Counted from the first letter of the stretch, positions 36,367 through 44,750 are shown. The stretch: 64,000 nt of DNA from Streptomyces marokkonensis (GCF_008312835.1 NZ_VSKS01000002.1:434001-498000); one strand, 5' to 3'. Program-made: numbers and translations. Notes: generated by a model not told the origin, from the letters alone.

Positions 36367-38097
36367 TCACGAACCACCCGCGAGATCCCACACCCGCCGC
36401 GTCAGTTCCTCCGCGTACCCGGTAGGGGGCGGATCGTTCGGCAACCGCGCGGGCACGGTGGTGTTCTTCTTCGCACCGGGCCGGTCGGCGAACAGTGCCA
36501 CGGCCACGGTGAGTCGGGAGTCGTACCCGACGGACCAGACGGTGCGCCGGGTGATGCCGCCCCCGGCCCCCGCGGTGAGGAACGTCCCCCCACCACCGCC
36601 GACGCCGGCCCGGTCGACGACCGGAGCGCCGGTCCCGGACGGCCCGCCGGAGCCGTGTGCCGCCCGCACCGTCACGGCATGAGCGCCCTTCTCGTCCAGC
36701 ACCCGCCGGGTCCGAGGGCGGGCGGTGTGCACCGTCCGCCCCTCCCGGGTGATCCGGGCCACGGTGTGGGGAGTGGCGTGCACGCCGTCCGCCGCCACGG
36801 CCGCGTACGCCGACGCCAGCCGCAGCGGTGTCGGCGCCGCGGAGTCGCCCAGCCCGCGCAACGGGCCGCCGAGCCGCACCCCGGCGAACGGATCGAGCAC
36901 CGAACCGGCCTCCACCGCCCCGCTCACCGCGTCGTTGAACGGCTGCCGGGCGTAGTCCGCCCCTCCGTACAGCACCCGCACCGCCCCGTCACCCGGCTCG
37001 ATCCCCACCACGGCCGTGTGCACCCGGACGTCCCCGGCGGCGGAACCCTTGCCGCCCTTCTCTCCCTTCACGCCCTTCGTGTGCTCCTTCGCCGACTCGG
37101 CGGTCGCGTCCTGCAACGCCAGATCGAAGGTGGTGTGCACCGTGTAGCCGCCGCGCGCCAGTTGGTCCCCGGTGATGCCGAGCCGGTCGGCGGCCTCCTC
37201 CGCGGCCACGTCGATGAGGTACTGCCGCTGTCCCTCCGTCCCGCCCGGCGGATAGAACCGGAACGCCGGGAAGCGGGCCTGCGCGCGCTGCGCACGTGTG
37301 ATGCCGCCGCCGGCCTCCATCGCGTCGAGCACCCACTCCCAGCGGTCCCGGAGCTTCGCGGTCACCTTCGGGTCGGAGCCCGCCTTCTCGTAGTACGAGG
37401 GGATGTTGACGATCGCTGCCAGCGCGGCCCCCTGGGACACGGTGAGGTCCTTCGCCGCCACGTCGAAGTAGTTCCGTGCGGCCGACTGCACGCCCGCGGC
37501 GCCCCGGCCGAAGTACACCGTGTTGAGATAGCCCTCAAGGATCTCGTCCTTGTCGCGCGTCCGGTCCAGCTTGACGGCGATCAGTGCCTCACGCGCCTTG
37601 CGCGACAGCGACCGCTCCGGGCTGAGCAGCGCGTTCTTCACGTACTGCTGCGTGATGGTCGAACCGCCCTGCGGGGCACCGCCGGACACCGTGGCCCACA
37701 CCGCGCGGGCGATGGCGCGCGGCGACACCCCGGTGTCCGTGCGGAAGGACCGGTTCTCGGCCGCGATCACCGCGTCCTGGACGTGCCGGGGCACCTGAGA
37801 CAGCGGCACCTCCTGTCGGTCCACCGGTCCCCGCCGGCCCAGGTAGGAGCCCTCGGCGTCCACGAAGACCGTGCTCTGCACCACCGTCTCGGGATGCGGT
37901 TCGGGAACGACGGTCAGTCTGTACGCCACCACGGCCGCGCCGCAGACGACCGCGAGGAACGTGACGAAGGTGATGAGCAGCCGCCGCAGCCAGCGCCCCC
38001 GGCTGCGGCGGAGGCGGACGCGCAGGGGCAGGCGGGGCCGGTCCGCCGTCCCGCGACGCAGCCGGCCGGTGAGCGAGGACGGTGTCACGAACGCCAC
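36367..38097 (-). CDS. class A PBP-like glycosyltransferase with degenerate transpeptidase domain
   Basis: 576 residues from the GTG at 38097; the GTG at 38088, overlapping the upstream stop, is equally possible. Membrane anchor at about 38-62. The GT51 domain is intact: catalytic Glu in AAENRSF (E114), GGSTITQQYVKNALL, RKAREALIAVKL, EGYLNTVYFGRG. The C-terminal half keeps transpeptidase-like strands (TAVVGIEPGDGAVRVLYGG). However, the SxxK position reads SVLD (399-402), no SxN motif is seen, and the KTG region reads GAPVVDRAGVGGGGGTF. It should polymerise glycan strands but not cross-link them. It is co-transcribed with the sigma-like gene. Confidence 0.88.
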   Translation of the reverse strand: MAFVTPSSLTGRLRRGTADRPRLPLRVRLRRSRGRWLRRLLITFVTFLAVVCGAAVVAYRLTVVPEPHPETVVQSTVFVDAEGSYLGRRGPVDRQEVPLSQVPRHVQDAVIAAENRSFRTDTGVSPRAIARAVWATVSGGAPQGGSTITQQYVKNALLSPERSLSRKAREALIAVKLDRTRDKDEILEGYLNTVYFGRGAAGVQSAARNYFDVAAKDLTVSQGAALAAIVNIPSYYEKAGSDPKVTAKLRDRWEWVLDAMEAGGGITRAQRAQARFPAFRFYPPGGTEGQRQYLIDVAAEEAADRLGITGDQLARGGYTVHTTFDLALQDATAESAKEHTKGVKGEKGGKGSAAGDVRVHTAVVGIEPGDGAVRVLYGGADYARQPFNDAVSGAVEAGSVLDPFAGVRLGGPLRGLGDSAAPTPLRLASAYAAVAADGVHATPHTVARITREGRTVHTARPRTRRVLDEKGAHAVTVRAAHGSGGPSGTGAPVVDRAGVGGGGGTFLTAGAGGGITRRTVWSVGYDSRLTVAVALFADRPGAKKNTTVPARLPNDPPPTGYAEELTRRVWDLAGGS

Positions 38098-39263
38098 GCC
38101 CCCGCGGGTACCGCCCGCACGACCGCGGGCCCGAGCTCCGAGCGCACCAGGACCTCACCGGCCGCGTCGTACACCGTGACGGTCTGTCCGCCGTCCGACG
38201 GGCCGGAGTCCGCGGCGGCATCCGCCGGCGGCGTTGGCGTCCTCGCGTACCACGCGCACCACCCCGGACTCCCCGCCAGGGTCAGGACATCGGCGGTGAC
38301 GGTCCTGCCGCCGGTGCGGATCTCGATCCGCGCGGGGTCACGATCGAGGCCGTAATACACCCCGGTCTGGAAGTACGCCCCGCCGTCCAGCCTCTCGCCC
38401 TGGACGGAGATCCCCGGCCTGCCGTGGCCCGGAGTGCCGTCGCTCACCGCGTGGAACCGGTTCGGCGCCTGCGGGGAGGACCAGTGGTGGCCGTCCGCGG
38501 TCAGCCAGACGTCCACACCCGGAGCTGCGGCCACCCGCTCACCTGGAGCGACGACGCGCACCGGGCCGGGCACCTGCCGGTCGGAGGCCTCGGCGGCCCC
38601 GGTGGCGTCACCGCCCGTGAGGGGGCCGTGGGCGAGCACGGCGGGCGGCGCGAGCAGCAGCGCGCACCCGGCGGCGGCAAGTCCCGCCCTGCGGCGGCGC
38701 CGTGACGCACCGTCGCGCCGGATGCCGTCCAGCGGAACGGCCGGCGGCGTGAAACCGGCGAGCAGCGCGGCGAACTCCGCCCGCCGGTCCTCCGGCCGGG
38801 CCTCCTTCGCCCCGCGCCGCAGCAGCGCCCGCACGGCGCCCACCGAGCACCCCAGCATCTGCGCGATCTCCGGCTCTCCCAGCCCCGACCAGTACCGCAG
38901 CACCAGCACCGCCCGCCTCCGGCCACCCGCGCGACGCGCACGCAGGTGGCCCCGGACCAGACAGCGCCGGACGTGGAAGTCGACGTCGTCGCGCGGGATC
39001 CGCCGCCACCGCGCGCACACCCGCACCAGCGTGCGCCGGGCCAACTCCTCGGCACCGTAGGTGTCTTCGGTGAGCAGCCGGGCGGTGGCGACCAGCCGCG
39101 GCCACCGGTCGCGCGCGTACCCGTCGAAGTCGCTGTGCACGCCCGGTACTTGGGGCGCCCGCACCGGTCGGAGCGGGACATACGTCACGTCTGCCGCGGT
39201 CGTCCCTCTGGGAGGCGCGCCCACCCGCACGACGGGTCGATGGATCCCGGTACCCGTGTTCAT
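38085..39263 (-). CDS. SigE-family ECF sigma factor with C-terminal membrane-anchored domain
   Basis: 392 residues. The ATG at 39263 has GGAGGAAG at 39267-39274. Residues about 45-165 are sigma regions 2 and 4 (FDGYARDRWPRLVATARLLT, AEELARRTLVRVCARW, AVLVLRYWSGLGEPEIAQMLGCSVGAVRALLRRGAKEA). A membrane segment (RAGLAAAGCALLLAPPAVLAHG) follows, then about 190 extracytoplasmic residues. The fusion puts a sigma-like module and a sensory or anti-sigma-like domain in one chain. Region 2 is less conserved than in the neighbour at 39368. Its stop overlaps the PBP gene start. Confidence 0.85.
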   Translation of the reverse strand: MNTGTGIHRPVVRVGAPPRGTTAADVTYVPLRPVRAPQVPGVHSDFDGYARDRWPRLVATARLLTEDTYGAEELARRTLVRVCARWRRIPRDDVDFHVRRCLVRGHLRARRAGGRRRAVLVLRYWSGLGEPEIAQMLGCSVGAVRALLRRGAKEARPEDRRAEFAALLAGFTPPAVPLDGIRRDGASRRRRRAGLAAAGCALLLAPPAVLAHGPLTGGDATGAAEASDRQVPGPVRVVAPGERVAAAPGVDVWLTADGHHWSSPQAPNRFHAVSDGTPGHGRPGISVQGERLDGGAYFQTGVYYGLDRDPARIEIRTGGRTVTADVLTLAGSPGWCAWYARTPTPPADAAADSGPSDGGQTVTVYDAAGEVLVRSELGPAVVRAVPAGAWRS

Positions 39264-39367
39264 CGTCTTCCTCCAGGGGTGTGCTTCGATGTGCGCGACC
39301 TGCGAAACCTGTACGCACGGGGGTGACGGGCGGGTTGCAGGGGAAATCCGAGACTCCGGTGGAGGGC

Positions 39368-39883
39368 ATGACCGAGGACGAGTTCGACGCTTTCTACGCG
39401 GCCGCTTTCCCCCGTCTGACCGGGCAGCTCTACGCCTTCACCGGGGACCTCGGCGAGGCCCAGGACGTGGTCCAGGAGGCGTTCGTACGGGCCTGGGACC
39501 GGCGCCACAGACTGCTCGCCGACGAGGCGCCCGAGGCGTGGATACGCACCGTCGCCATGCGCCTCGCGGTGAGCCGCTGGCGCCGTGCGAGACGCTGGCT
39601 TGAACTGGTACGGCGCACCCCGCCCCCCGAGTCGACGCCCGGCCCGGGGCCCGACCGCACCGCCCTGGTCACGGCACTGCGCCAACTGCCGGAGGCGCAG
39701 CGCATGGCGATCGTCCTGCACCACCTGTGCGACCTCAGCGTCGAACAGGTAGCCTCCGAGACCGGCGCGCCCGTGGGGACGGTCAAGGCCAGGCTGTCCC
39801 GCGGACGGGCGGCGCTGGCCAGGCACCTGGCGGTGGACGAGGCCGAGGAGCCGGCCTGGAGGGAGAGCGGCCGTGTCGGATGA
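39368..39883 (+). CDS. SigE-family ECF RNA polymerase sigma factor
   Basis: 171 residues from the ATG at 39368, with GGAGGG immediately upstream. Region 2: FDAFYAAAFPRLTGQLYAFTGDLGEAQDVVQEAFVRAWDR. Region 4: LPEAQRMAIVLHHLCDLSVEQVASETGAPVGTVKARLSRGRAALARHL. It directs RNA polymerase to its own promoter class. It overlaps the next gene by 11 bp; that gene encodes its membrane partner. It is divergent from the other sigma-like gene (104-bp spacer), so the two could share control. Confidence 0.92.
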   Translation: MTEDEFDAFYAAAFPRLTGQLYAFTGDLGEAQDVVQEAFVRAWDRRHRLLADEAPEAWIRTVAMRLAVSRWRRARRWLELVRRTPPPESTPGPGPDRTALVTALRQLPEAQRMAIVLHHLCDLSVEQVASETGAPVGTVKARLSRGRAALARHLAVDEAEEPAWRESGRVG

Positions 39884-40628
39884 ACTCGCCGATGCCCTGC
39901 GCGAGTTGGCGGCACAGCACGAGACCCCACCGCGCGTGGACGCCGCGGGGATCCGCGACCGGGCCCGGCGCCGCTCCCGCCGCCGCAGGGCGACCGTCGC
40001 CCTCGGCACGGCGGCCACGGCGGCCTGCGCCCTGGCGGCCGTCGCCTTCACGCTGCGCACCGGGGACCCCGCCGCGCACCGGCACCTGCCGGGCACGTCG
40101 TCCTCGGACACCCCGGCCCCCGGCGCGGCGACCCCGAGCGCGGCGACCCCGACGCCCCTCCCCGGCATGCCCCTCCCCAGCCCGTCCGGCCTGCTGGACC
40201 TGGGGCTGCACACCCTCACCGTCGGCGACCGCGTGATGCGCGTGGACTCCCACTCCTTCGGCCGGTTCCCGCCCGGCACCCGGCTGACGGTGGTCGCCAG
40301 GGCCGAGACCGCGGTGCTGCCGCTCGACGGCGACCCCGGGATCAACGAGGAGGTCAAGGTCCCCTACCTGGTGGAGCTGCGCACCCCCGACCGGGAACCC
40401 GTCTACGCGGGCGCCCTCGCCTTCGACACCAAGGCCCTCGCGGGCCTCTCCGACAAGGCGGGCTGGCTGGGCATGAGCCTCACGGACGCGGAGTGGTTCC
40501 ACGACCGGGTCCGCGTGGGCGACCGGATCGAGCTCACCTCGACGGTCCCCCCGAGCGCGGCGACGACCACGACCCCGCCGGGGTACGCCGAGACGGCGAG
40601 GGGAACGACCGCCGCACCGGGGGAGTAG
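39873..40628 (+). CDS. single-pass membrane protein, partner of SigE-type sigma
   Basis: 251 residues from the GTG at 39873, overlapping the sigma gene. The cytoplasmic head (MSDELADALRELAAQHETPP) has a basic stretch (RDRARRRSRRRR), then a TM helix (ATVALGTAATAACALAAVAF). A Pro/Ala/Thr-rich stalk follows, then an extracellular beta-rich domain (RLTVVARAETAVLPLDGD, VKVPYLVELRTPDREPVYAG). The head resembles those of SigE-linked membrane proteins and may act as an anti-sigma factor. No zinc-binding HxxxCxxC motif is present. Confidence 0.8.
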   Translation: MSDELADALRELAAQHETPPRVDAAGIRDRARRRSRRRRATVALGTAATAACALAAVAFTLRTGDPAAHRHLPGTSSSDTPAPGAATPSAATPTPLPGMPLPSPSGLLDLGLHTLTVGDRVMRVDSHSFGRFPPGTRLTVVARAETAVLPLDGDPGINEEVKVPYLVELRTPDREPVYAGALAFDTKALAGLSDKAGWLGMSLTDAEWFHDRVRVGDRIELTSTVPPSAATTTTPPGYAETARGTTAAPGE

Positions 40629-40846
40629 GGCCGGCCGGCGTATCCGTCGAGCCACGGTGATCGCCACCGGCCGGGCACTCCACGACGTGGAACTCCCCGA
40701 ACGAGCCGCCCGGGGCGCGCTCGGCGGGGACCGGCGGTGCGCAGGGAAGGGGCATCGGAATCCGGCCGGACTGTCAGTCCCCCCTGCCATGCTCCGGCCA
40801 TGCCGCACGACACCGAGATCCCCCGCCGTACCGAGCGAGGTGCCTG

Positions 40847-41239
40847 ATGGCCACCGTGACCTTCCGGGACGAGACCGCCACCGGCAAGCCCCTCACCGAG
40901 TGGCGGGTCACCGGCCTGCCCGACCGCATGACCGTACGCGCACTGATCCGGCTCCGCGTCCGCGAGGAGGTCGCCCGCCACAACGCCCGTCCGAGCGACC
41001 GCTACTACGGCCTGGTCCGCCCCGACGACGCCGTGACGGCCCCCCACGGCTACCGCCTCCCCGGACCCCGCCGCCTCGACTGGCGACGCCAGGCCGACAC
41101 GGCCGAGCAGGCCTTCCGGACCAGCGCGTTCTTCCTGCTGGCCGGCGACCGCCAGGCCGAGGAACTCGACGAGACAGTGGACCTCACCACCACCTCCGAC
41201 CTCGTCTTCATCAAGCTGGTCGCCCTCGTCGGCGGCTGA
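40847..41239 (+). CDS. conserved hypothetical protein (130 aa)
   Basis: The ATG at 40847 gives MATVTFRDETATGKPLTEWR. The protein is a compact alpha/beta chain with a helical middle (MTVRALIRLRVREEVARHNA), an aromatic DRYYGLV segment and a C-terminal helix ending LVFIKLVALVGG. It has no signal peptide or membrane segment. I do not recognise the family. It is followed 75 bp later by a methyltransferase gene, which may be in the same transcript. Confidence 0.75.
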   Translation: MATVTFRDETATGKPLTEWRVTGLPDRMTVRALIRLRVREEVARHNARPSDRYYGLVRPDDAVTAPHGYRLPGPRRLDWRRQADTAEQAFRTSAFFLLAGDRQAEELDETVDLTTTSDLVFIKLVALVGG

Positions 41240-41314
41240 GGAGACGGGCTCGGGAACACCCGGCTCCCCGGCGCAGCGCCCCGGCAACGCACCCCACACG
41301 GCACCATGGGACGC

Positions 41315-42163
41315 ATGGCCGACGACAACCGGATCGTGAACACCCACCAGTTCGAGGCGTGGAACGGCTACGAGGGCCGGCACTGGGCCGAACACCAGGC
41401 GCGCTACGACGCCCTCAACGACCCCGCCAACGCCCCGCTCCTGGACGCCGCCCGCATCAAGGAAACGGACAGCGTCCTGGACATCGGCTGCGGCAACGGC
41501 CGCCTGACCAGGCTGGCCGCCCGCACCGCCCGCCGGGCCGTCGGTGTGGACCTGTCCGCACCCATGCTGGAACGGGCCCGCGCGAGCGCCGCCGCGGAAG
41601 ACCTCGCCCACGTCACCCACCTCCAGGCCGACGCCCAGGTGCACCCGTTCGAGGAAGCCTCCTTCGATGTCGCGCTGAGCCGCTTCGGCATCATGTTCTT
41701 CGCCGACCCGGTCGCCGCGTTCGCCAACATCGGACGCGCCCTGCGGCCGGACGGACGGCTGGCCTTCGTGTGCCCGCAGTCGGTCGACCGACTGGACCAG
41801 TCAGTGATCTTCGCGGCCGTGGCCGAGCAGGTGACCCTGCCGGACTTCTCCCAGAGGACGGAGACGGGCCCCGCCTCGTTCGCGGACCCCGGCCGTACCA
41901 CGCGCGTCCTCTCCGGAGCAGGGTTCGACGCGATCGCCGTGGACCCGCTCGAAGTGGTACAGGCATGGGGCACGGACCCGGCGGACGCCGCCGACTTCCT
42001 CTTCGGCTGGGGCCCGATGCGCCACTGGCTGCGCGACGCCGCTCCCGAGACCGTCGACCGCGCCCGGCAGGCGGCATCGGACGCCTTCCGCACCTACGCG
42101 ACGGACGAGGGCGTCCACCTCACGGCCCGCTACTGGCTGGTCACGGCCACCTGGCCGGCCTGA
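41315..42163 (+). CDS. class I SAM-dependent methyltransferase
   Basis: 282 residues from the ATG at 41315; an in-frame ATG nine bases upstream is possible, and neither has a strong RBS. Motif I is VLDIGCGNGRLTRLAA, the acidic loop VGVDLSAPML, then LQADAQVHPFEEASFDVALSRFGIMFFADP and ALRPDGRLAFV. The YEGRHWAEHQARYDAL lead and this core fit the UbiE/small-molecule methyltransferase group. The substrate is unknown. Confidence 0.88.
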   Translation: MADDNRIVNTHQFEAWNGYEGRHWAEHQARYDALNDPANAPLLDAARIKETDSVLDIGCGNGRLTRLAARTARRAVGVDLSAPMLERARASAAAEDLAHVTHLQADAQVHPFEEASFDVALSRFGIMFFADPVAAFANIGRALRPDGRLAFVCPQSVDRLDQSVIFAAVAEQVTLPDFSQRTETGPASFADPGRTTRVLSGAGFDAIAVDPLEVVQAWGTDPADAADFLFGWGPMRHWLRDAAPETVDRARQAASDAFRTYATDEGVHLTARYWLVTATWPA

Positions 42164-42249
42164 CCCCGACCCGGCGACGCGTCAGCGCCGTACCACCGGC
42201 GCATGCTCTCCTCTGCCACCGGCGCACGGCCTTCGGCCGCCGGCATCGT

Positions 42250-42339
42250 CGAGCTGCCCAGGAGCCGCAGCGCCGCGTCCGACGGCGAACCGGGCTCGGC
42301 GGAGTGGGCGATCAGACGCTGCCCGGACGTGCCGGGGAG
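42250..42339 (-). pseudogene. 3' fragment resembling an MmyB-like HTH regulator
   Basis: In one minus-strand frame, residues encoded at 42339-42250 read LPGTSGQRLIAHSAEPGSPS followed by DAALRLLGSS. This is close to the C-terminal end of XRE regulators with an MmyB-like ligand domain (pattern AEPGSxSxxALRLL). No start, HTH or upstream part is present, and the SnoaL-like reading frame overlaps it on the same strand. I take it as a degraded remnant. Confidence 0.4.
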
Positions 42340-42818
42340 GACGAGGGTCCGGCGCCCTGTTCCCGTGCCCCGCCCGGCTCGACGCACGCTGAGGGCCCAC
42401 CGGCTCGAAGACCGACCGCCCGAGGGTGCCGGCCGGGGGCACTCAGAACGCCGAAGGGGTTGTCGATGACGTAGCGCCAACGACCGTCCGTGCCCCGCCG
42501 GGCGACATCGGTGGCAGTGCCCTCGACGTGTACGGCCCGCCCCTCCCGGTCGGTTCCGTGGATGCCCCAGTCGACGATCAGCAGCGCGAGGTCTCCGTTG
42601 CGATACACGTGCCGCGGTCGGACGGTGATGGGAACCCCGAGCTCCTGCAGGCGGCCGTTGGCGGCGTGCAGATCGGGTCCGGTCGCCGGGGTTCCCGGCT
42701 GTGGAACCAGTACCGCCGCTTCCTCGTACACCTGAGCCAGCGCGGCACCGTCACCGCTGTTGAACCGCTCGGCGAACACCGCGGGCAGGTCCTCGGGCAG
42801 ATCGGCCAGTTCTCGCAT
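42312..42818 (-). CDS. SnoaL/NTF2-like domain protein (YybH type)
   Basis: 168 residues from the ATG at 42818 (MRELADLPEDLPAVFAERFN). The NTF2-like core covers residues 10-115: FNSGDGAALAQVYEEAAVLVPQPGTPATG, VPITVRPRHVYRNGDLALLIVDW, VEGTATDVARRGTDGRWRYVIDNPFG. Members of this family usually end there. The remaining 50 Arg/Gly-rich residues look like read-through into degraded DNA that carries the MmyB-like fragment. It is divergent from the HxlR regulator 70 bp away, a typical regulator-target pair. Function may be small-molecule binding or ketosteroid-isomerase-like chemistry. Confidence 0.75.
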   Translation of the reverse strand: MRELADLPEDLPAVFAERFNSGDGAALAQVYEEAAVLVPQPGTPATGPDLHAANGRLQELGVPITVRPRHVYRNGDLALLIVDWGIHGTDREGRAVHVEGTATDVARRGTDGRWRYVIDNPFGVLSAPGRHPRAVGLRAGGPSACVEPGGAREQGAGPSSSPARPGSV

Positions 42819-42888
42819 GATCGACAGACGTCCTTCCGGGCGGTGGGCGGGGAGAATCGAAGTGCCCCACACGCTAGGAGGCGATCTC

Positions 42889-43302
42889 GTGACTCACCGA
42901 ACGGTTGGTCACCCGGCAGGGCTCCCCGACGACCCGCACGCGAACGTCACCGCACCCACCCCCGAGTGCCCCGTGGAGATCGCACTGGCGGCCCTGCACG
43001 GCCGCTGGACGACACTGGTGGTGCGCGAGCTGCTGCGGGGCGACCGCTCCTACAGCCAGCTGCGAGCGGCCCTGCCCACGTTGTCGGACAAGGTGCTGTC
43101 CGACCGCTTGTCACAGCTCCGCGAGGCCGGAGTCGTCGAACGCGACCGCCGCCCGGGCTGGCCGCCGCGAGTGCGCTACACACTCACCCCGAGCGGCCAC
43201 CGCCTCGGCCCCGTCCTCCAGGCCCTGTGGGACTGGGGTGCACAAGCCCTCGCACGACCCAACGAGGCCGAGAACGACCGCACGACGAGCCCCGCCCGCT
43301 GA
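42889..43302 (+). CDS. HxlR-family transcriptional regulator
   Basis: 137 residues. The GTG at 42889 is set by a perfect AGGAGG at 42876-42881. The HxlR winged helix is clear: CPVEIALAALHGRWTTLVVRELLRGDRSYSQLRAALPTLSDKVLSDRLSQLREAGVVERD followed by VRYTLTPSGHRL. The Cys near the N-terminus is typical of redox- or aldehyde-sensing members. It probably regulates the divergent SnoaL-like gene. Confidence 0.9.
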   Translation: MTHRTVGHPAGLPDDPHANVTAPTPECPVEIALAALHGRWTTLVVRELLRGDRSYSQLRAALPTLSDKVLSDRLSQLREAGVVERDRRPGWPPRVRYTLTPSGHRLGPVLQALWDWGAQALARPNEAENDRTTSPAR

Positions 43303-43321
43303 CCGGAAGGCGTCCCCGGCC

Positions 43322-43615
43322 TCAGCGCTTCCGCCGGCGACCACGTCTCTGGGTACCCCGGGCCGAAGCGGCCCTGCGCACTGCCTCGAAAGCACTGTCC
43401 GTGACTTCAACCACTGCGGGGGAACTTGCCATGAGGCGGACACGGAACAGTTCATGCTGCGCGATTCCCTTGAGTCGGTACGACTCCAGGCCTGCCTCTG
43501 ACGCGGTTGTGCTGTCCGGATCCTCGTTCCTGCGGTGCCAGCGGTCGTACTGGCTGCGGCGGTACTCCGTCACTGCGCTGAACGCCGGTGTCGAGGCCCC
43601 CGGCATCGTGTTCAT
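43322..43615 (-). CDS. possible small or degraded gene (97 aa)
   Basis: The ATG at 43615 (or 43606) gives a chain whose middle looks protein-like: FSAVTEYRRSQYDRWHRRNE, YRLKGIAQHELFRVRLMA and SSPAVVEVTDSAFEAVRRA. It ends in a basic tail. I do not know the family. It lacks a good ribosome-binding site and sits among other fragments, so it may be a decayed gene. Confidence 0.35.
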   Translation of the reverse strand: MNTMPGASTPAFSAVTEYRRSQYDRWHRRNEDPDSTTASEAGLESYRLKGIAQHELFRVRLMASSPAVVEVTDSAFEAVRRAASARGTQRRGRRRKR

Positions 43616-43726
43616 GGGCCTCGGCGTTGCTCCAAGTCTCAGTTCATCGGGTAGCCGATCTCCGCGATGTCGTTCACGACGTCTGCCCGGACGATCACCG
43701 AGTTCAAAAACTTCACCCAAAGCCTA

Positions 43727-43754
43727 TTGACTCGGTGCAAACACAGCCTAACCT
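43727..43754 (+). promoter_or_regulatory. sigma-70-like promoter in an AT-rich island
   Basis: TTGACT (43727-43732) and TAACCT (43749-43754) with a 16-bp spacer, facing right. The surrounding 43700-43790 stretch is unusually AT-rich. Two very small open frames follow (43869, 43973), but no normal gene does, before the oppositely oriented cyclo-ligase. Confidence 0.45.
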
Positions 43755-43868
43755 GGTTAATAAGCCACAACACCGAAAGAGTCACAAAGTCGATGAGGAC
43801 GTCTAGTCGGCGGAGTGGGCTTGGACAGGATGTGGTGTAGGCCCCCGGCAAGCCGGCGCGATACCGGA

Positions 43869-43976
43869 GTGACAGTGACGACTGAAGCTCCAGGACACGT
43901 GCAGTACTACCGGGGACTGTTTTCGCCCCCTACAGCCTTCGCACGGCCCGGCCGCAGTGCGGAGGCTGTGTCATGA
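43869..43976 (+). CDS. putative 35-residue small ORF
   Basis: The GTG at 43869, preceded by CCGGA, encodes MTVTTEAPGHVQYYRGLFSP and 15 more residues, ending at the TGA at 43974-43976. That stop overlaps an ATG for another very short frame. The codon choice is GC-rich at third positions. It lies downstream of the promoter at 43727. It resembles nothing I know. It could be a leader peptide, a truncated gene or chance. Confidence 0.3.
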   Translation: MTVTTEAPGHVQYYRGLFSPPTAFARPGRSAEAVS

Positions 43977-44047
43977 CCACGAAGCCGCCCGTCTGGTCCT
44001 GGGAGGTGCTTGACACTCCGGCCTTCAGAAGATCTGCCGAGCCATGA
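43973..44047 (+). CDS. putative 24-residue small ORF
   Basis: The ATG at 43973 overlaps the stop of the previous small frame (ATGA) and encodes MTTKPPVWSWEVLDTPAFRR plus four residues. It runs into the 3' end of the opposite cyclo-ligase gene, so it may be the N-terminal stub of a gene lost by rearrangement. Confidence 0.25.
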   Translation: MTTKPPVWSWEVLDTPAFRRSAEP

Positions 44048-44750
44048 GCGCTGGGATCGCGGCGATCTTCTCCGTCGTGAGGGCTGGCCAGTCGACCCCT
44101 GACGGTCGGTGAGGGTTCGGGCAAGTGATGATCTCGTCGGGGGTCACGATCAGGTCGACGCCGACGTCGTGCTCCGTGGTGGGGATCGGGGTCTCGGTCA
44201 CCTGAAGCGGGTGGACGGTGGTGACGACGATGGTCTCCGGCGTCACCAGACCGGCCTCGGTGAGCAGGGCGAACTCGATGTCGGAGTAGCCGGCGCCCTT
44301 GCCGATGCGGGCGCCGTCGCGGTTGACGGCGACGCTGCCGAGGATGATCAGATCCAGTGGGCGGAGGGCGTCGACCTCGACTGTGGGGGCGATGGCGGCA
44401 GCGGTGCGGGTGGCTGCGGCCTCGGCGGGTGGGACGGTGAGGGCAGCCGGGTCGAGGAGGTAGAAGGGCTTGAGGGAAGCCAGCTTCGGCACCGCCATGT
44501 AGACGGTTTTTCCTTGCTCCAGTGCTTTTGCACGCACCGGGAGTTGGGCCTTGTCCGGTACTGCCTTGACAACACTCGCGTGCTGCCAGGCCGGAAGTGC
44601 CTCGAGTCGGTCCGCAGCTTGCTCGGCGCCCTTGAAGTGGGGGATGCGGCCGTAAACGGAAAGGTCGTGGACGGCGTCCGCGGCGGTCAAGGCGTCCCAG
44701 ACCTGCGTGCGTACCGCCTGCTTGGCGCGGTCCAGGGAGTTGGCTGCCAC
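44025..44750 (-). CDS. 5-formyltetrahydrofolate cyclo-ligase family protein
   Basis: 241 residues from the ATG at 44750. The N-terminal helix KQAVRTQVWDAL, VRAKALEQGKTVYMAVPKLAS, LDLIILGSVAVNRDGARIGKGAGYSDIEFALL (the GxGxGYxD phosphate/folate loop) and TTVHPLQV mark the MTHFS fold. True enzymes convert 5-formyl-THF to 5,10-methenyl-THF with ATP. This member belongs to a divergent subgroup and sits beside regulators in an accessory region, so its substrate may differ. It lies 19 bp downstream of the XRE/TPR gene, in the same transcript. Confidence 0.82.
   Translation of the reverse strand: MAANSLDRAKQAVRTQVWDALTAADAVHDLSVYGRIPHFKGAEQAADRLEALPAWQHASVVKAVPDKAQLPVRAKALEQGKTVYMAVPKLASLKPFYLLDPAALTVPPAEAAATRTAAAIAPTVEVDALRPLDLIILGSVAVNRDGARIGKGAGYSDIEFALLTEAGLVTPETIVVTTVHPLQVTETPIPTTEHDVGVDLIVTPDEIITCPNPHRPSGVDWPALTTEKIAAIPALMARQIF

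Noticed and set aside
43377-43400. Third copy of the CCTCCCCCACTGCC repeat
   Set aside because: Only the short CACTGCCT core and a few bases match; not enough to call.
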